From contig JAFEGA010000027.1 in assembly GCA_018240285.1 (NCBI GenBank), positions 1-47,044 on the forward strand: 47,044 bases of DNA, in the 5' to 3' direction. The position numbers were made by a program, and so were the translations under genes. The notes beneath the pieces are model-generated. The model made no database searches, was not told where the DNA came from, and saw nothing but the letters and a program-made list of their open reading frames with translations. Position 1 is the stretch's first letter. Every line of letters starts with the position of its first letter. This DNA is from Pseudomonadota bacterium. Its GTDB lineage: Bacteria > Pseudomonadota > Gammaproteobacteria > Burkholderiales > Nitrosomonadaceae. Positions 1-8,667 of this stretch are shown piece after piece.

Positions 1-134
1 TTCAAAAAAGATAATGCTTATTAGTTTAATTTCAAAGAATACTGCTTAATGATGCTAAAAAATCTTTTTGGAGCAGCAAGTTCGGACAAACGAGGGTCAG
101 TCGATTGTCTCTGACCCCCCTCTATTGGCAATTT

Positions 135-527
135 TTATACAAAAATGGCTGTTAATTTTGCCAGCAATCCGTTGACCATGGGTTGGAATACTCCCAAAAA
201 ATTATTCAGTTGCAAGATGCCTACAATCAATATTAATAAGCCACCGGCAACTATTCCATACTTGAGGCCTCGCGCAAAGTTTGCTGATGCGGGTGCGCGT
301 GTATAGGTTTGATTGGAAAACGCCAGAAATATTTTCAATATACCCAGCAAAATACCAGTAGCAATACATCCCATGAACAAATGCAGCGCACCAAATACTC
401 TTTTGGTTAAGTTTTCATCTGCAAACTCAAGACTTGAAAAGCGAAGGCAAACAATAATTACAAAGAGCAGAATGAGGGAGTTCCAAAAACCTCCAAATCT
501 CACTCTAAACTCACTTTCCATACTCAT
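135..527 (-). CDS. Small three-helix membrane protein, function unknown
   Basis: Encodes about 130 residues with three hydrophobic segments (roughly residues 14-30, 46-68 and 93-112), so it is probably an inner-membrane protein. I do not recognise the family. The start at 527 (MSMESEF) is preferred over an ATG 24 nt upstream because a GGGAGA ribosome-binding site sits 7 nt before it. It is divergent from the iscR-suf operon, with about 400 bases between, and no partner is visible within the window. An imperfect hairpin (GGGTCAG/CTGACCC, 94-117) lies just beyond the stop but has no T-tract. Confidence 0.6.
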   Translation of the reverse strand: MSMESEFRVRFGGFWNSLILLFVIIVCLRFSSLEFADENLTKRVFGALHLFMGCIATGILLGILKIFLAFSNQTYTRAPASANFARGLKYGIVAGGLLILIVGILQLNNFLGVFQPMVNGLLAKLTAIFV

Positions 528-809
528 ATTCTTCTCCCTAATAATGCACAATTAAAATAGAAATATAAATTATTCAGCCACTTAAAAACAGCTATCAAAC
601 TATCAAAAACCGATCATCTAGTACAACTGACCACTCTTTTCTTACTCTCTGGCTATTTTAGAGCTTGATGATTATAGCCAAATTAATTCTGTTTGTAGCC
701 CTTTCAAGTAATAAATTTGTTCATTTAATCTTCCCAAACATTTCTGCTATACTGATGATTATATGGATTAAATTTAATTTCCCTATGCAAATTTATATCT
801 AACAGATTT

Positions 810-834
810 ATAGTTGACCAAATCGATCAGGTAT
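810..834 (+). promoter_or_regulatory. IscR type-1-like operator, upstream copy
   Basis: A 25-bp imperfect palindrome starting ATAGTTGACC and ending GATCAGGTAT. It follows the known type-1 IscR site pattern (ATA-S-YY-GAC at the left, RR-S-TAT at the right) except that the right core reads GATC where AGTC is usual. It overlaps the TTGACC -35 element at 814-819 and lies directly before the tail of the second box. Type-1 sites are bound by [2Fe-2S]-IscR in E. coli to repress iscR. Confidence 0.75.
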
Positions 835-842
835 TGTATAGT
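814..842 (+). promoter_or_regulatory. Sigma-70 promoter for iscR-suf
   Basis: TTGACC (814-819), 17-bp spacer, TATAGT (837-842). The -35 lies inside the first IscR-like box and the -10 overlaps the start of the second, so bound IscR would block RNA polymerase. A second TTGACT at 842-847 inside the second box is a possible alternative -35 but lacks a good -10 at the right distance. Confidence 0.65.
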
Positions 843-862
843 TGACTATATTGATCAAGTAT
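838..862 (+). promoter_or_regulatory. IscR type-1-like operator, downstream copy
   Basis: Second 25-bp box, starting ATAGTTGACT and ending GATCAAGTAT, exactly 28 bp after the first and matching it at most positions. It fits the type-1 IscR consensus well on the left arm and the outer right arm. The pairing of two boxes over one promoter resembles the arrangement known upstream of iscR in enterobacteria. Confidence 0.75.
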
Positions 863-938
863 TATTCATACAAGCACTACAAGATCACAGCATTATATTG
901 ACAAAAACAACCCACTCGATTCTTAAAAGGAGTCAATT

Positions 939-1400
939 ATGAGATTAACAACGAAAGGAAGATTTGCAGTAACCGCACTATTAGATCTTGCATTACAAAA
1001 AAGCAATCACCCCGTCACACTCGCAGATATTAGTCAGCGGCAAAAAATCTCGCTATCGTATTTGGAGCAATTATTCGCCAAATTACGCCAATCTGAACTT
1101 GTGGACAGTGTACGCGGTCCTGGAGGTGGTTACTGTCTGGCAAAAGATTTAGACAAAGTATCGATAGCGGATATTATTCTTGCTGTTGACGAGCCTATCG
1201 ATGCCACTCAATGTGGCGGCAAGGAAAATTGCCATAATGATAGCAAGTGCATGACACATGATCTATGGGCAAAATTGAACGAACTTATTTTTGAATATCT
1301 TGGCGCGGTTACGTTAAAAGAATTGGTCGACAATCAAGTGAATCAGCAAAATCAAACCATCGTTCCGCTTATCGATATGCGTGAAACGACAGCTGCGTAA
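939..1400 (+). CDS. iscR: Rrf2-family iron-sulfur regulator IscR
   Basis: A 153-residue Rrf2-family transcription regulator. The N-terminal winged helix (residues 1-70) includes the dimer-type start MRLTTKGRFAVTALLDLA and the wing VRGPGGGY. Three cysteines at 92, 98 and 104, with His107, match the [2Fe-2S] ligands known in IscR, so it should sense cluster status. It is the first gene ahead of sufABCDSU-nfu and has two IscR-type boxes over its own promoter, which supports autoregulation and control of the operon. An AAGGAG ribosome-binding site precedes the ATG. SUF-linked members are sometimes annotated as SufR-like or SUF system regulators, but the cysteine spacing here is that of IscR. Confidence 0.93.
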   Translation: MRLTTKGRFAVTALLDLALQKSNHPVTLADISQRQKISLSYLEQLFAKLRQSELVDSVRGPGGGYCLAKDLDKVSIADIILAVDEPIDATQCGGKENCHNDSKCMTHDLWAKLNELIFEYLGAVTLKELVDNQVNQQNQTIVPLIDMRETTAA

Positions 1401-1571
1401 ATTGGGTGAGTGTTGATTAACATAATTCAATTTGCCATGAGATCACTATAACTTTTCAACTACGTTGAATTTTGTTGTTTCATCTTGCATCTAAGCGTAT
1501 GTTCGATATTACAAAACATATAAAAAAGAGTTTATATTGATTTTTATCCAGATTGAGAAAATTAAACTGTT

Positions 1572-1913
1572 ATGTCGATTACCTTAACTGAGAATGCTGC
1601 AAAGCATATCCAACAGCAGCTAATAAAACGTGGAAAAGGCTTTGCATTGCGTGTTGGAGTCAAAAGATCCGGATGCTCAGGGTTTTCTTACACTTTTGAT
1701 TACGCCGATGAAATTACACCTAACGATCAATTATTTGAATCTCACGAAGCCAAGGTTGTTGTTGACACAAACAACTTACCTTATCTTGATGGTTCGCAAA
1801 TTGATTTCACCAAAGAAGGTCTCAATTACTCGTTTAAGTTTATCAATCCCAATATTGATAACACTTGTGGCTGCGGTGACAGTTTTAGCGTAAAAGAGAC
1901 CGCTAAGTTTTAA
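1572..1913 (+). CDS. sufA: A-type iron-sulfur carrier (SufA/IscA)
   Basis: A 113-residue A-type carrier of the HesB/IscA family. The three conserved cysteines are present: Cys35 in RSGCSGF, and Cys99 and Cys101 in the C-terminal TCGCGDSF. The family binds and passes [2Fe-2S] or [4Fe-4S] clusters to apoproteins. It lies between iscR (171 nt upstream) and sufB (113 nt downstream) on the same strand, so SufA is the likely role; sequence alone does not separate SufA from IscA. A short palindrome (TTCAAC/GTTGAA, 1455-1469) lies in the upstream gap, of unknown meaning. Confidence 0.92.
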   Translation: MSITLTENAAKHIQQQLIKRGKGFALRVGVKRSGCSGFSYTFDYADEITPNDQLFESHEAKVVVDTNNLPYLDGSQIDFTKEGLNYSFKFINPNIDNTCGCGDSFSVKETAKF

Positions 1914-2026
1914 TCGCTGATAACTTAATAGCTTTTCATTGAAGAATTAACCTAACCAGACATCCGGCAATTCAATATTTTAAGTTGTCAGTTTCAAACT
2001 AAAGATACTAAAAAGGAATAAACCAA

Positions 2027-3463
2027 ATGAGTGCAGTATTGCAAAGTCTGGTTAATCAACCGTATAAACATGGCTTCGTCACCGATATCGAATCTGATAT
2101 TGCACCTAAGGGGCTGAATGAAGACATTATCCGGTTAATATCGGCTAAAAAAGATGAACCCGAATGGCTTTTGTCATTTCGCCTGAAAGCTTACGAAAAA
2201 TGGCTGACCATGACCGAGCCAGAATGGCAGAATGTTCATTACCCTAAAATTGATTTTCAGGATATCAGTTATTATTCCGCGCCGAAGCCAAAGAAAAAAC
2301 TGGCCAGCATGGATGAAGTCGATCCAGAATTGTTGCGCACGTTTGAGAAACTCGGCGTTCCGATGCACGAGCGGGCGGCGTTAGCCGGAGTGGCTGTTGA
2401 TGTTATTTTTGACAGTGTTTCGGTCGCCACAACCTATAAACAGAAACTAGCGGAAGTTGGTATCATTTTTTGTTCTATTTCAGAAGCAGTGCATACTCAT
2501 CCTGAACTCGTCCAAAAATACCTGGGCACTGTCGTTCCGGTTGGTGATAATTACTTTGCTGCCCTAAATTCCGCAGTATTTACTGATGGTTCTTTCTGTT
2601 TCATTCCTAAAGGTGTCAAATGCCCGATGGATTTGTCCACGTATTTCCGTATTAATACTGAAGGATCCGGACAATTTGAAAGAACTCTAATCATTGCTGA
2701 AGAAGGCGCTTCCGTCTCCTATCTCGAAGGCTGCACTGCTCCGCGTTTCGATACCAATCAATTGCATGCGGCCGTGGTTGAGTTGATTGCACTAGACAAT
2801 GCGGATATCAAATATTCGACGGTACAAAACTGGTATGCCGGCGACGAAAAAGGTGTCGGTGGCATCTATAACTTTGTCACCAAACGGGGATTGGCGAAAG
2901 GCGTTAATTCGCGGATTTCCTGGACACAAGTAGAAACCGGCTCGGCCATTACATGGAAATATCCATCGTGCATTTTGCGCGGCGACAACTCTGTCGGTGA
3001 GTTTTATTCCGTGGCCGTCACTAACAATTATCAACAGGCGGATACCGGCACCAAGATGATTCATATCGGAAAAAATACACGCAGTACCATCGTCAGCAAA
3101 GGTATCACTGCAGGCCACTCAAACAGCAGTTATCGCGGGCTTGTGCGCATCGCTCCAACCGCCGAAGGCGCTCGCAACTATTCGCAATGCGATTCCATGT
3201 TGATCGGTGACCAATGCGGCGCGCATACATTTCCGTATATTCAAGTGCACAATAATAGCGCCACGGTTGAGCACGAGGCATCCACATCAAAGATCGGCGA
3301 AGATCAGCTTTTTTACTTCTCGCAACGCGGTATCGGCGCAGAAGAAGCTGTTTCGATGATTATCAACGGTTTTTGTAAAGACGTATTCCAGCAATTACCG
3401 ATGGAGTTTGCTGTTGAAGCGACGAAGCTGCTGAGCTTCAAACTAGAAGGAAGTGTCGGATGA
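2027..3463 (+). CDS. sufB: Fe-S scaffold complex subunit SufB
   Basis: A 478-residue SufB, the usual length for the family. Motifs seen include the region around residue 170 ([20 protein letters not shown]), the beta-helix core, and the C-terminal [16 protein letters not shown] motif with [11 protein letters not shown]. SufB forms the SufBC2D complex in which clusters are assembled, probably at the SufB-SufD interface. An AAGGAA ribosome-binding site precedes the ATG. Its stop overlaps the sufC start by 4 nt (ATGA), so the two are translationally coupled. Confidence 0.97.
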   Translation: MSAVLQSLVNQPYKHGFVTDIESDIAPKGLNEDIIRLISAKKDEPEWLLSFRLKAYEKWLTMTEPEWQNVHYPKIDFQDISYYSAPKPKKKLASMDEVDPELLRTFEKLGVPMHERAALAGVAVDVIFDSVSVATTYKQKLAEVGIIFCSISEAVHTHPELVQKYLGTVVPVGDNYFAALNSAVFTDGSFCFIPKGVKCPMDLSTYFRINTEGSGQFERTLIIAEEGASVSYLEGCTAPRFDTNQLHAAVVELIALDNADIKYSTVQNWYAGDEKGVGGIYNFVTKRGLAKGVNSRISWTQVETGSAITWKYPSCILRGDNSVGEFYSVAVTNNYQQADTGTKMIHIGKNTRSTIVSKGITAGHSNSSYRGLVRIAPTAEGARNYSQCDSMLIGDQCGAHTFPYIQVHNNSATVEHEASTSKIGEDQLFYFSQRGIGAEEAVSMIINGFCKDVFQQLPMEFAVEATKLLSFKLEGSVG

Positions 3464-4254
3464 TTATTGAAAATAGTCCAACCATTCTCTCAGTTCAGGG
3501 ATTGCGCGCCAGCATCAATGGCACTGAAATTCTCAAAGGGATCGATCTAACGGTCAAAAGTGGTGAGATACACGCCATCATGGGCTTAAACGGCTCGGGT
3601 AAAAGTACTTTCTCAAAAGTGCTTGCGGGACATCCATCCTATGAGGTAACCGGTGGAACCATTCAGTTCGAAGGTAAGAATTTGCTGGAATTGCCACCTG
3701 AGGAACGTGCGCGCGCCGGATTGTTTCTCGCTTTCCAGTACCCCATCGAAATTCCGGGGGTCGCCAACACACAGTTTCTTCGCCTTGCTTACAATACGGT
3801 GCAAGCGCAGCGTGGCAAAGAAGAATTAGATCCGTTGGAATTCGATGATTTTGTGCGTGAAAAAATGAAATTACTGGAGATGAAACCTGATTTTCTCGAT
3901 CGCAGTGTCAATGAAGGTTTTTCCGGCGGAGAGAAAAAACGTAATGAAATTCTGCAAATGGCGTTACTGGAGCCTAAGTTGAGTGTACTCGACGAAACTG
4001 ATTCGGGTCTCGATATCGATGCGCTGAAAATCGTCGCCAATGGTGTCAACCGGCTCACGAATAAAGATAATGCCACGATTCTGGTAACCCATTATCAGCG
4101 GCTGTTGGATTATATCGTGCCCGATTTCGTGCACGTCATGCAGGCGGGCCGCATTGTTATGACCGGCGGCAAAGAACTCGCACTGGAACTGGAAACGCGT
4201 GGTTATGATTGGATCACTGCAAACAAGCAGCAGGATGCCGGGGTTAGCGCATGA
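3460..4254 (+). CDS. sufC: SUF ATPase SufC
   Basis: A 264-residue ABC-type ATPase without a membrane partner. Walker A is GLNGSGKST at residues 42-50, the ABC signature is [10 protein letters not shown] and Walker B/D-loop is [14 protein letters not shown], the E-T-D form typical of SufC. It powers conformational change in SufBC2D. The gene overlaps sufB and sufD by 4 nt at each end, consistent with balanced synthesis of the complex. Confidence 0.97.
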   Translation: MIIENSPTILSVQGLRASINGTEILKGIDLTVKSGEIHAIMGLNGSGKSTFSKVLAGHPSYEVTGGTIQFEGKNLLELPPEERARAGLFLAFQYPIEIPGVANTQFLRLAYNTVQAQRGKEELDPLEFDDFVREKMKLLEMKPDFLDRSVNEGFSGGEKKRNEILQMALLEPKLSVLDETDSGLDIDALKIVANGVNRLTNKDNATILVTHYQRLLDYIVPDFVHVMQAGRIVMTGGKELALELETRGYDWITANKQQDAGVSA

Positions 4255-5549
4255 GTGAAGTTACCGGCACTAATTATCTTGAATGCCTGCTGAAATCCTG
4301 GCAGGCAAAACCTATCGAATCACTTTCTTGGCTAAACCAATTGCGGGCGCAAGCCATTGATCGCGTCAGTACACAGAAACTGCCGACCAAGCGCGATGAA
4401 GAGTGGCGCTTTACGGATATTTCACCGCTAACCACTCTGCCCTACCGGCCATCTCAGCCGGACGTAAACTTGCGGATACAAGATATTCAGCATTTGTTCT
4501 TAGACGAAGTAAAAAACCGTCTAGTATTCGTTGATGGTTACTATTCGCTGCAATTATCGGCCGTTGCCAATCCTGCTCTCGTGATCGGCAACTTGCCGGC
4601 GCTTTTGTCCACGCATGCATCAATCTTGGAGTCTCATCTAGGTCAGTACGCACGTTTTGATCAGAATGTATTCACCGCATTGAGCACCGCTTTTTTACGC
4701 GATGGTGCAGTGATTATTGCACCTCGAAATACCGTCATTGCCGACCCTATTCATGTGATATTTATCGCAACACAGCATGAAGTTACCAGTTATCCGCGCT
4801 GTTTGTTAATTGGAGAAAGCGGCAGCCAAATCACATTAATTGAAGATTATGTGGCGCTACAAGAAGCCGCTTATATTACCAACGCTGTCACGGAAGTCAG
4901 TTTGGCCGGTAACGCTCGCGCGCAGCATATTCGAATTCAACGCGAAAGTACGCAAGCTTTTCATTTTGCGAATTGCGCTGTCGCATTGGCGCATGCCAGC
5001 CATTATCAATCAGTCAGCATCACCCAGGGAGCAAGAATTTCACGTCATAACCTGGATGTCCGCTTAACCGATGAAGCGGCCGAATGCACGATTGATGGAC
5101 TGACTCTGATCTCAGGCCACCAATTGGCTGATACGCACACTTGCATTGATCACAGTAAACCGAATGGCACGAGCCATCAACAACACAAATGCATCGCCGA
5201 TGACACCGCGCATGCGGTATTCAACGGAAAAATCATCGTACGCCCGCATGCGCAGCGCACCAATTCGTCGCAATCAAGCCGCAACTTGCTGCTGAGCAAG
5301 ACTGCGCAAGTAGATACCAAACCGCAATTGGAAATTTTCGCGGATGATGTCAAATGCGCGCATGGTGCAACGGTCGGGCAACTCGATCCGGAAGAAATTT
5401 TTTATTTGCGCAGCCGGGGTTTATCGGAAAAAGCTGCACGCAATTTATTAACCTATGCATTTGGCGCTGAAATTATCAACCGCATTCCGGTAATATCACT
5501 TAAGCAACAACTCGCGCAAACGGTACTCGAACAAACGCAAAGCAACTGA
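4251..5549 (+). CDS. sufD: Fe-S complex subunit SufD
   Basis: A 432-residue SufD, paralogous to SufB in its C-terminal half. Visible motifs are the N-terminal helical part with [16 protein letters not shown] (residues about 46-61) and the C-terminal [24 protein letters not shown], which carries the conserved histidine known from SufD. It partners SufB and SufC and is linked to iron entry in E. coli. The start overlaps sufC by 4 nt, and sufS begins 2 nt after the stop. Confidence 0.96.
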   Translation: MSEVTGTNYLECLLKSWQAKPIESLSWLNQLRAQAIDRVSTQKLPTKRDEEWRFTDISPLTTLPYRPSQPDVNLRIQDIQHLFLDEVKNRLVFVDGYYSLQLSAVANPALVIGNLPALLSTHASILESHLGQYARFDQNVFTALSTAFLRDGAVIIAPRNTVIADPIHVIFIATQHEVTSYPRCLLIGESGSQITLIEDYVALQEAAYITNAVTEVSLAGNARAQHIRIQRESTQAFHFANCAVALAHASHYQSVSITQGARISRHNLDVRLTDEAAECTIDGLTLISGHQLADTHTCIDHSKPNGTSHQQHKCIADDTAHAVFNGKIIVRPHAQRTNSSQSSRNLLLSKTAQVDTKPQLEIFADDVKCAHGATVGQLDPEEIFYLRSRGLSEKAARNLLTYAFGAEIINRIPVISLKQQLAQTVLEQTQSN

Positions 5550-5551
5550 AC

Positions 5552-6811
5552 ATGAATCCAGTCAATACTTCCTTGAAATCTGAAATTTCACCCAGCCTTG
5601 ACTGGGGAAAGATTCGTGCTGATTTCCCGATTCTGCAGCTCAAAATTGATGGCAAACCGCTCATCTACCTGGATAATGCAGCCTCGAGCCAAATGCCGCA
5701 GCAGGTTATCGACCGGTTGGTACGGTATCAAACGACGCAACACGCCAACATCAACCGTGCCGTCCATTATCTATCCGAAGTCGCCACGATGGAATATCAC
5801 AACGCGCGCTGCAAGCTGCAGCAATTCATCAATGCGCGCGAAGACCGCGAAGTAATCTTCACCAGCGGCACGACCGATTCCATCAATCTGGTTATGCACG
5901 GTTACGGGCGAAAATTTATCAAGGCCGGTGATGAAATCATCCTAACGACACTGGAACATCATTCCAACATCGTTCCCTGGCAAATGCTCGCACAAGAGAA
6001 AGGCGCGAAAATCCGCGTGGTTCCAATTAATGACAAAGGCGAGCTTGAAGTCGATGAATACGAGAAACTCTTTAATGAACGCACCAAGTTTGTCGGTTTA
6101 ATCCACGTATCGAATGCGCTAGGCACGATCAATCCGATCAAGCACATGATCGATTTCGCGCATCGCCATGGTGTGCCAGTGCTGATCGACGGTGCTCAAG
6201 CAGCGCCGCATATTACTATCGATGTGCAAGCACTCGATTGCGATTTCTACGCTTTCTCCGCACACAAGCTCTGCGGTCCGACCGGGGTCGGCATACTCTA
6301 TGGCAAAGCGGCTTTACTGGAAGCGATGCAACCTTTCAAGGGCGGCGGTGACATGATCGCCTCCGTTACTTTTGAGGAGACAATCTACAATACGATCCCG
6401 CACAAATTCGAAGCTGGCACACCGCCTATAGCCGCTGCGATTGGCTTTGGCGCTGCGATTGAGTATTTGATGGACATCGGAATCGAGCACATTGCCGCGT
6501 ATGAATCCAGCTTGCTTGCGTATGCAACCGAATGTCTCAGTGAAATGCCCGGTGTCAAAATCATCGGCACCGCGGCAGAAAAAACCGCGGTGATTTCCTT
6601 CACCATCGATGGAGTCCACCCTCATGATATCGGCACCATTTTGAATCAGGACGGCATTGCCGTCCGCACCGGACATCATTGCGCGCAGCCCATTATGCAG
6701 CGCTTCAATGTACCGGCCACTTCGCGCGCTTCATTCGCTTTTTATAATAAAAGAACAGAAGTCGATGCCTTGGTTACCGGCATTAAAACCGTACAAAAGA
6801 TTTTTTTATAA
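5552..6811 (+). CDS. sufS: Cysteine desulfurase SufS
   Basis: A 419-residue group II (SufS/CsdA-type) cysteine desulfurase. The PLP lysine is Lys239 in SAHKLCGP, and the catalytic cysteine is Cys377 in RTGHHCAQP, the RxGHHCA form typical of group II. It releases sulfur from L-cysteine as an enzyme persulfide. About ten residues at the N terminus exceed the usual length. There is no sufE in the operon; the next gene is a SufU-type protein, the likely sulfur acceptor. Its stop and the next start share one base (TAATG). Confidence 0.96.
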   Translation: MNPVNTSLKSEISPSLDWGKIRADFPILQLKIDGKPLIYLDNAASSQMPQQVIDRLVRYQTTQHANINRAVHYLSEVATMEYHNARCKLQQFINAREDREVIFTSGTTDSINLVMHGYGRKFIKAGDEIILTTLEHHSNIVPWQMLAQEKGAKIRVVPINDKGELEVDEYEKLFNERTKFVGLIHVSNALGTINPIKHMIDFAHRHGVPVLIDGAQAAPHITIDVQALDCDFYAFSAHKLCGPTGVGILYGKAALLEAMQPFKGGGDMIASVTFEETIYNTIPHKFEAGTPPIAAAIGFGAAIEYLMDIGIEHIAAYESSLLAYATECLSEMPGVKIIGTAAEKTAVISFTIDGVHPHDIGTILNQDGIAVRTGHHCAQPIMQRFNVPATSRASFAFYNKRTEVDALVTGIKTVQKIFL

Positions 6812-7290
6812 TGCACACGAATTCACTGTATCAAGAAGTCATCCTTGACCATAACCGCAAGCCACGCAACTACGGCAAGCTGGATCATGCCAATCACCAT
6901 GCCGTCGGGCATAATCCATTGTGCGGCGACCGCTTGGATATATCGCTGCAACTGGACAACGATCAAATCAATAACATTGCATTCCAGGGTGAATCCTGCG
7001 CCATCTGCAAAGCATCCGCCTCAATGATGACAACCGCGGTCAAGGGAAAATCCCGTGCCGATGCGGAAACGCTGATTCATGAATTTCGTGAGTTGGCGAC
7101 TGGAAAGTTGGATATCAATCAACCGAATCATCTGGGCCGGTTGACGGTTTTTTCCGGCATACGGGATTTGCCGACACGCGTCAAATGCGCAATTCTGCCA
7201 TGGCATACACTTCATGCCGCCTTGAATTCGCTCACCAGCGCATCGACCGAAGCGGATGATTCCGTACAATCGGCGTCCAATCACTCTTAA
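6811..7290 (+). CDS. sufU: SufU-type sulfur transfer/scaffold protein
   Basis: A 159-residue IscU-fold protein of the SufU group. The ligand residues are Cys38 and Asp40 (PLCGDRLD), Cys63 (GESCAICKASASMM) and Cys126 (RVKCAILPW). The insertion of about 20 residues between ASASMMTTAVKGKS and LGRLTVFSGI marks SufU rather than IscU. In Bacillus, SufU is a zinc protein that accepts sulfur from SufS, so that is the expected role. Cys66 is an extra cysteine beside Cys63. Whether proteobacterial SufU acts as scaffold or sulfur acceptor cannot be decided from sequence. Confidence 0.9.
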   Translation: MHTNSLYQEVILDHNRKPRNYGKLDHANHHAVGHNPLCGDRLDISLQLDNDQINNIAFQGESCAICKASASMMTTAVKGKSRADAETLIHEFRELATGKLDINQPNHLGRLTVFSGIRDLPTRVKCAILPWHTLHAALNSLTSASTEADDSVQSASNHS

Positions 7291-7401
7291 ATTACAAAAG
7301 ACATTTAATGCCAGGTTTGCATCATGATTATTCAACCGCATATTGCAACCGCACACATTTTCGCTGATTAACTGCTGGATTCAATATTACTATCGATCAA
7401 A

Positions 7402-7962
7402 ATGCCAAAAATTGCTGATATTGAAGGTACACCCAATAAAAACGCTTTAAAGTTTATCCTCAAAGAACCACTGACGTGGGGAGTCGCGCGCTCGTACGAC
7501 AACGCCGAAGCCGCCAAAGACGATCCGTTGGCTTCCGCGCTGTTCGATATTGATCATGTCACTAATGTTTTCTATATCGACCAGTGGATTACCGTCACGC
7601 AAGACGGAGAAGCCAACTGGCAAGACTTGGCGCGCGAAATTGCCGATCCTATCCGTGCAGCGCCGGCTGCCGCCGCTCAGTCCGCAGAAACTGTCGCAAC
7701 AGCCAGCAGCGTGCTGGCTAATCTTAGCCCGGAAGATCAATTACGTTTGGAAAAAATCAATGTCTTGCTGGATGAGGAAGTACGCCCGTATTTGCAGAGT
7801 GATGGCGGTGACTTGCATATCTTAGGATTGGAAGGCAATATTCTGCGCATCCATTACCAAGGTGCATGCGGCACGTGCCCGAGTTCGATATCCGGTACAT
7901 TGCGAGGAATTGAAAACATGTTGAAAACCATCGAACCCGACATCCGGGTTGTCGCTGTTTAA
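7402..7962 (+). CDS. Nfu-type iron-sulfur carrier
   Basis: A 186-residue two-domain Nfu protein. Residues 10-85 resemble the Nfu N-terminal domain (NPNKNALKF-like start, conserved FDIDHVTNVF). An alanine-rich linker follows (86-105), then a NifU C-terminal domain with LQSDGGDLHILG and the cluster-binding Cys156-Gly-Thr-Cys159. Such proteins hold a [4Fe-4S] cluster across a dimer and deliver it to clients. It is the last gene of the SUF operon and ends just before a strong terminator. The 111-nt gap after sufU holds only very short ORFs with no support. Confidence 0.92.
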   Translation: MPKIADIEGTPNKNALKFILKEPLTWGVARSYDNAEAAKDDPLASALFDIDHVTNVFYIDQWITVTQDGEANWQDLAREIADPIRAAPAAAAQSAETVATASSVLANLSPEDQLRLEKINVLLDEEVRPYLQSDGGDLHILGLEGNILRIHYQGACGTCPSSISGTLRGIENMLKTIEPDIRVVAV

Positions 7963-7971
7963 TTCCCAATA

Positions 7972-7997
7972 AAAAAGGTGGCAGAAGCCACCTTTTT
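7972..7997 (+). terminator. Bidirectional rho-independent terminator between nfu and efp
   Basis: Perfect 11-bp stem AAAAAGGTGGC / GCCACCTTTTT with an AGAA loop. Because the A-tract and T-tract are both inside the stem, it should work for the suf operon on the plus strand and for efp converging on the minus strand. Confidence 0.9.
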
Positions 7998-8022
7998 ATG
8001 ATCTATCGATCCAATCTAGCGA

Positions 8023-8586
8023 TCAAACGCGCTTCCTGAATTCGTTGTTGTGCGGATCGATTTCAATTTTGTCACCGATTTCCACGAAGGCGGCAACCTG
8101 GATTTCAAAACCAGTTCCCACCAGTTTCGCCGGTTTCATAATTTTTCCAGTCGTATCGCCTCGCACCGCAGGCTCGGTATATTCCACTTCGCGCACGATC
8201 GTATTGGGTAATTCAACGGAAATCGCTTTGCCATCGTAAAAGGTCACCTGACAAACATCTTCCATGCCGTCTATCAGATAATTCAGAACATCCTGCATAT
8301 TGTCCGCTTCCACTTCTACCTGATTATAGTCCGCGTCCATGAAGACATAGAGCGGATCGGCATAGTAGCTATAGGTACAGTCTTTTTTATCGAGAACGAC
8401 CAAATCGAATTTCTCATCCGCTTTGTAAACCGTTTCTGTCGTAGTACTGGAAAACAAATTTTTCAGTTTCATTTTAACCACCGACGCATTGCGGCCAGAT
8501 TTGGTAAATTCTGCTCGCTGCACGACCATGGGATCATTCCCTACCATCACGACGTTACCTGAGCGGAGTTCCATTGCGGTTTTCAT
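8023..8586 (-). CDS. efp: Elongation factor P, arginine-32 type
   Basis: A 187-residue EF-P, which relieves ribosome stalling at polyproline motifs. It has the three expected domains (KOW-like 1-65, OB 66-128, C-terminal 129-187). The start at 8586 (MKTAMEL) is chosen because it places arginine at position 32 in the loop TKSGRNAS, the residue rhamnosylated in the Arg-type EF-P branch. An in-frame ATG 18 nt upstream would shift this to 38. There is no lysine at 32, so the EpmAB or deoxyhypusine-type routes do not apply. EarP, the modifying enzyme, is encoded immediately upstream on the same strand. Confidence 0.96.
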   Translation of the reverse strand: MKTAMELRSGNVVMVGNDPMVVQRAEFTKSGRNASVVKMKLKNLFSSTTTETVYKADEKFDLVVLDKKDCTYSYYADPLYVFMDADYNQVEVEADNMQDVLNYLIDGMEDVCQVTFYDGKAISVELPNTIVREVEYTEPAVRGDTTGKIMKPAKLVGTGFEIQVAAFVEIGDKIEIDPHNNEFRKRV

Positions 8587-8667
8587 ATCTTTATCAGTTC
8601 CCAAAAGAAGTTAAAGCAAAATTGATGTAGTTTCTGCGATTACCAGCAGTAAACTAAAAGGGGCGAA

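Larger units (their letters stand above)
528..938. other. AT-rich intergenic region holding the suf control region
   Basis: This stretch between the divergent membrane-protein gene and iscR contains no convincing ORF. Its right third carries the promoter and two IscR-like boxes listed separately. The remainder is AT-rich with no further motif that I can defend. Confidence 0.6.

Noticed and set aside
94..117. Hairpin GGGTCAG/CTGACCC as a terminator for the first gene
   Set aside because: There is no T-tract on the minus strand after the stem, so intrinsic termination is not supported.
1455..1469. TTCAAC-TAC-GTTGAA palindrome upstream of sufA as an operator
   Set aside because: It is short, occurs once, and fits no known IscR, Fur or OxyR site; kept only as a note in the sufA entry.
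7291..7401. Tiny ORFs of 15 and 19 codons between sufU and nfu
   Set aside because: Weak or absent ribosome-binding sites, no recognisable content, and overlapping frames; more likely spacer within the operon.
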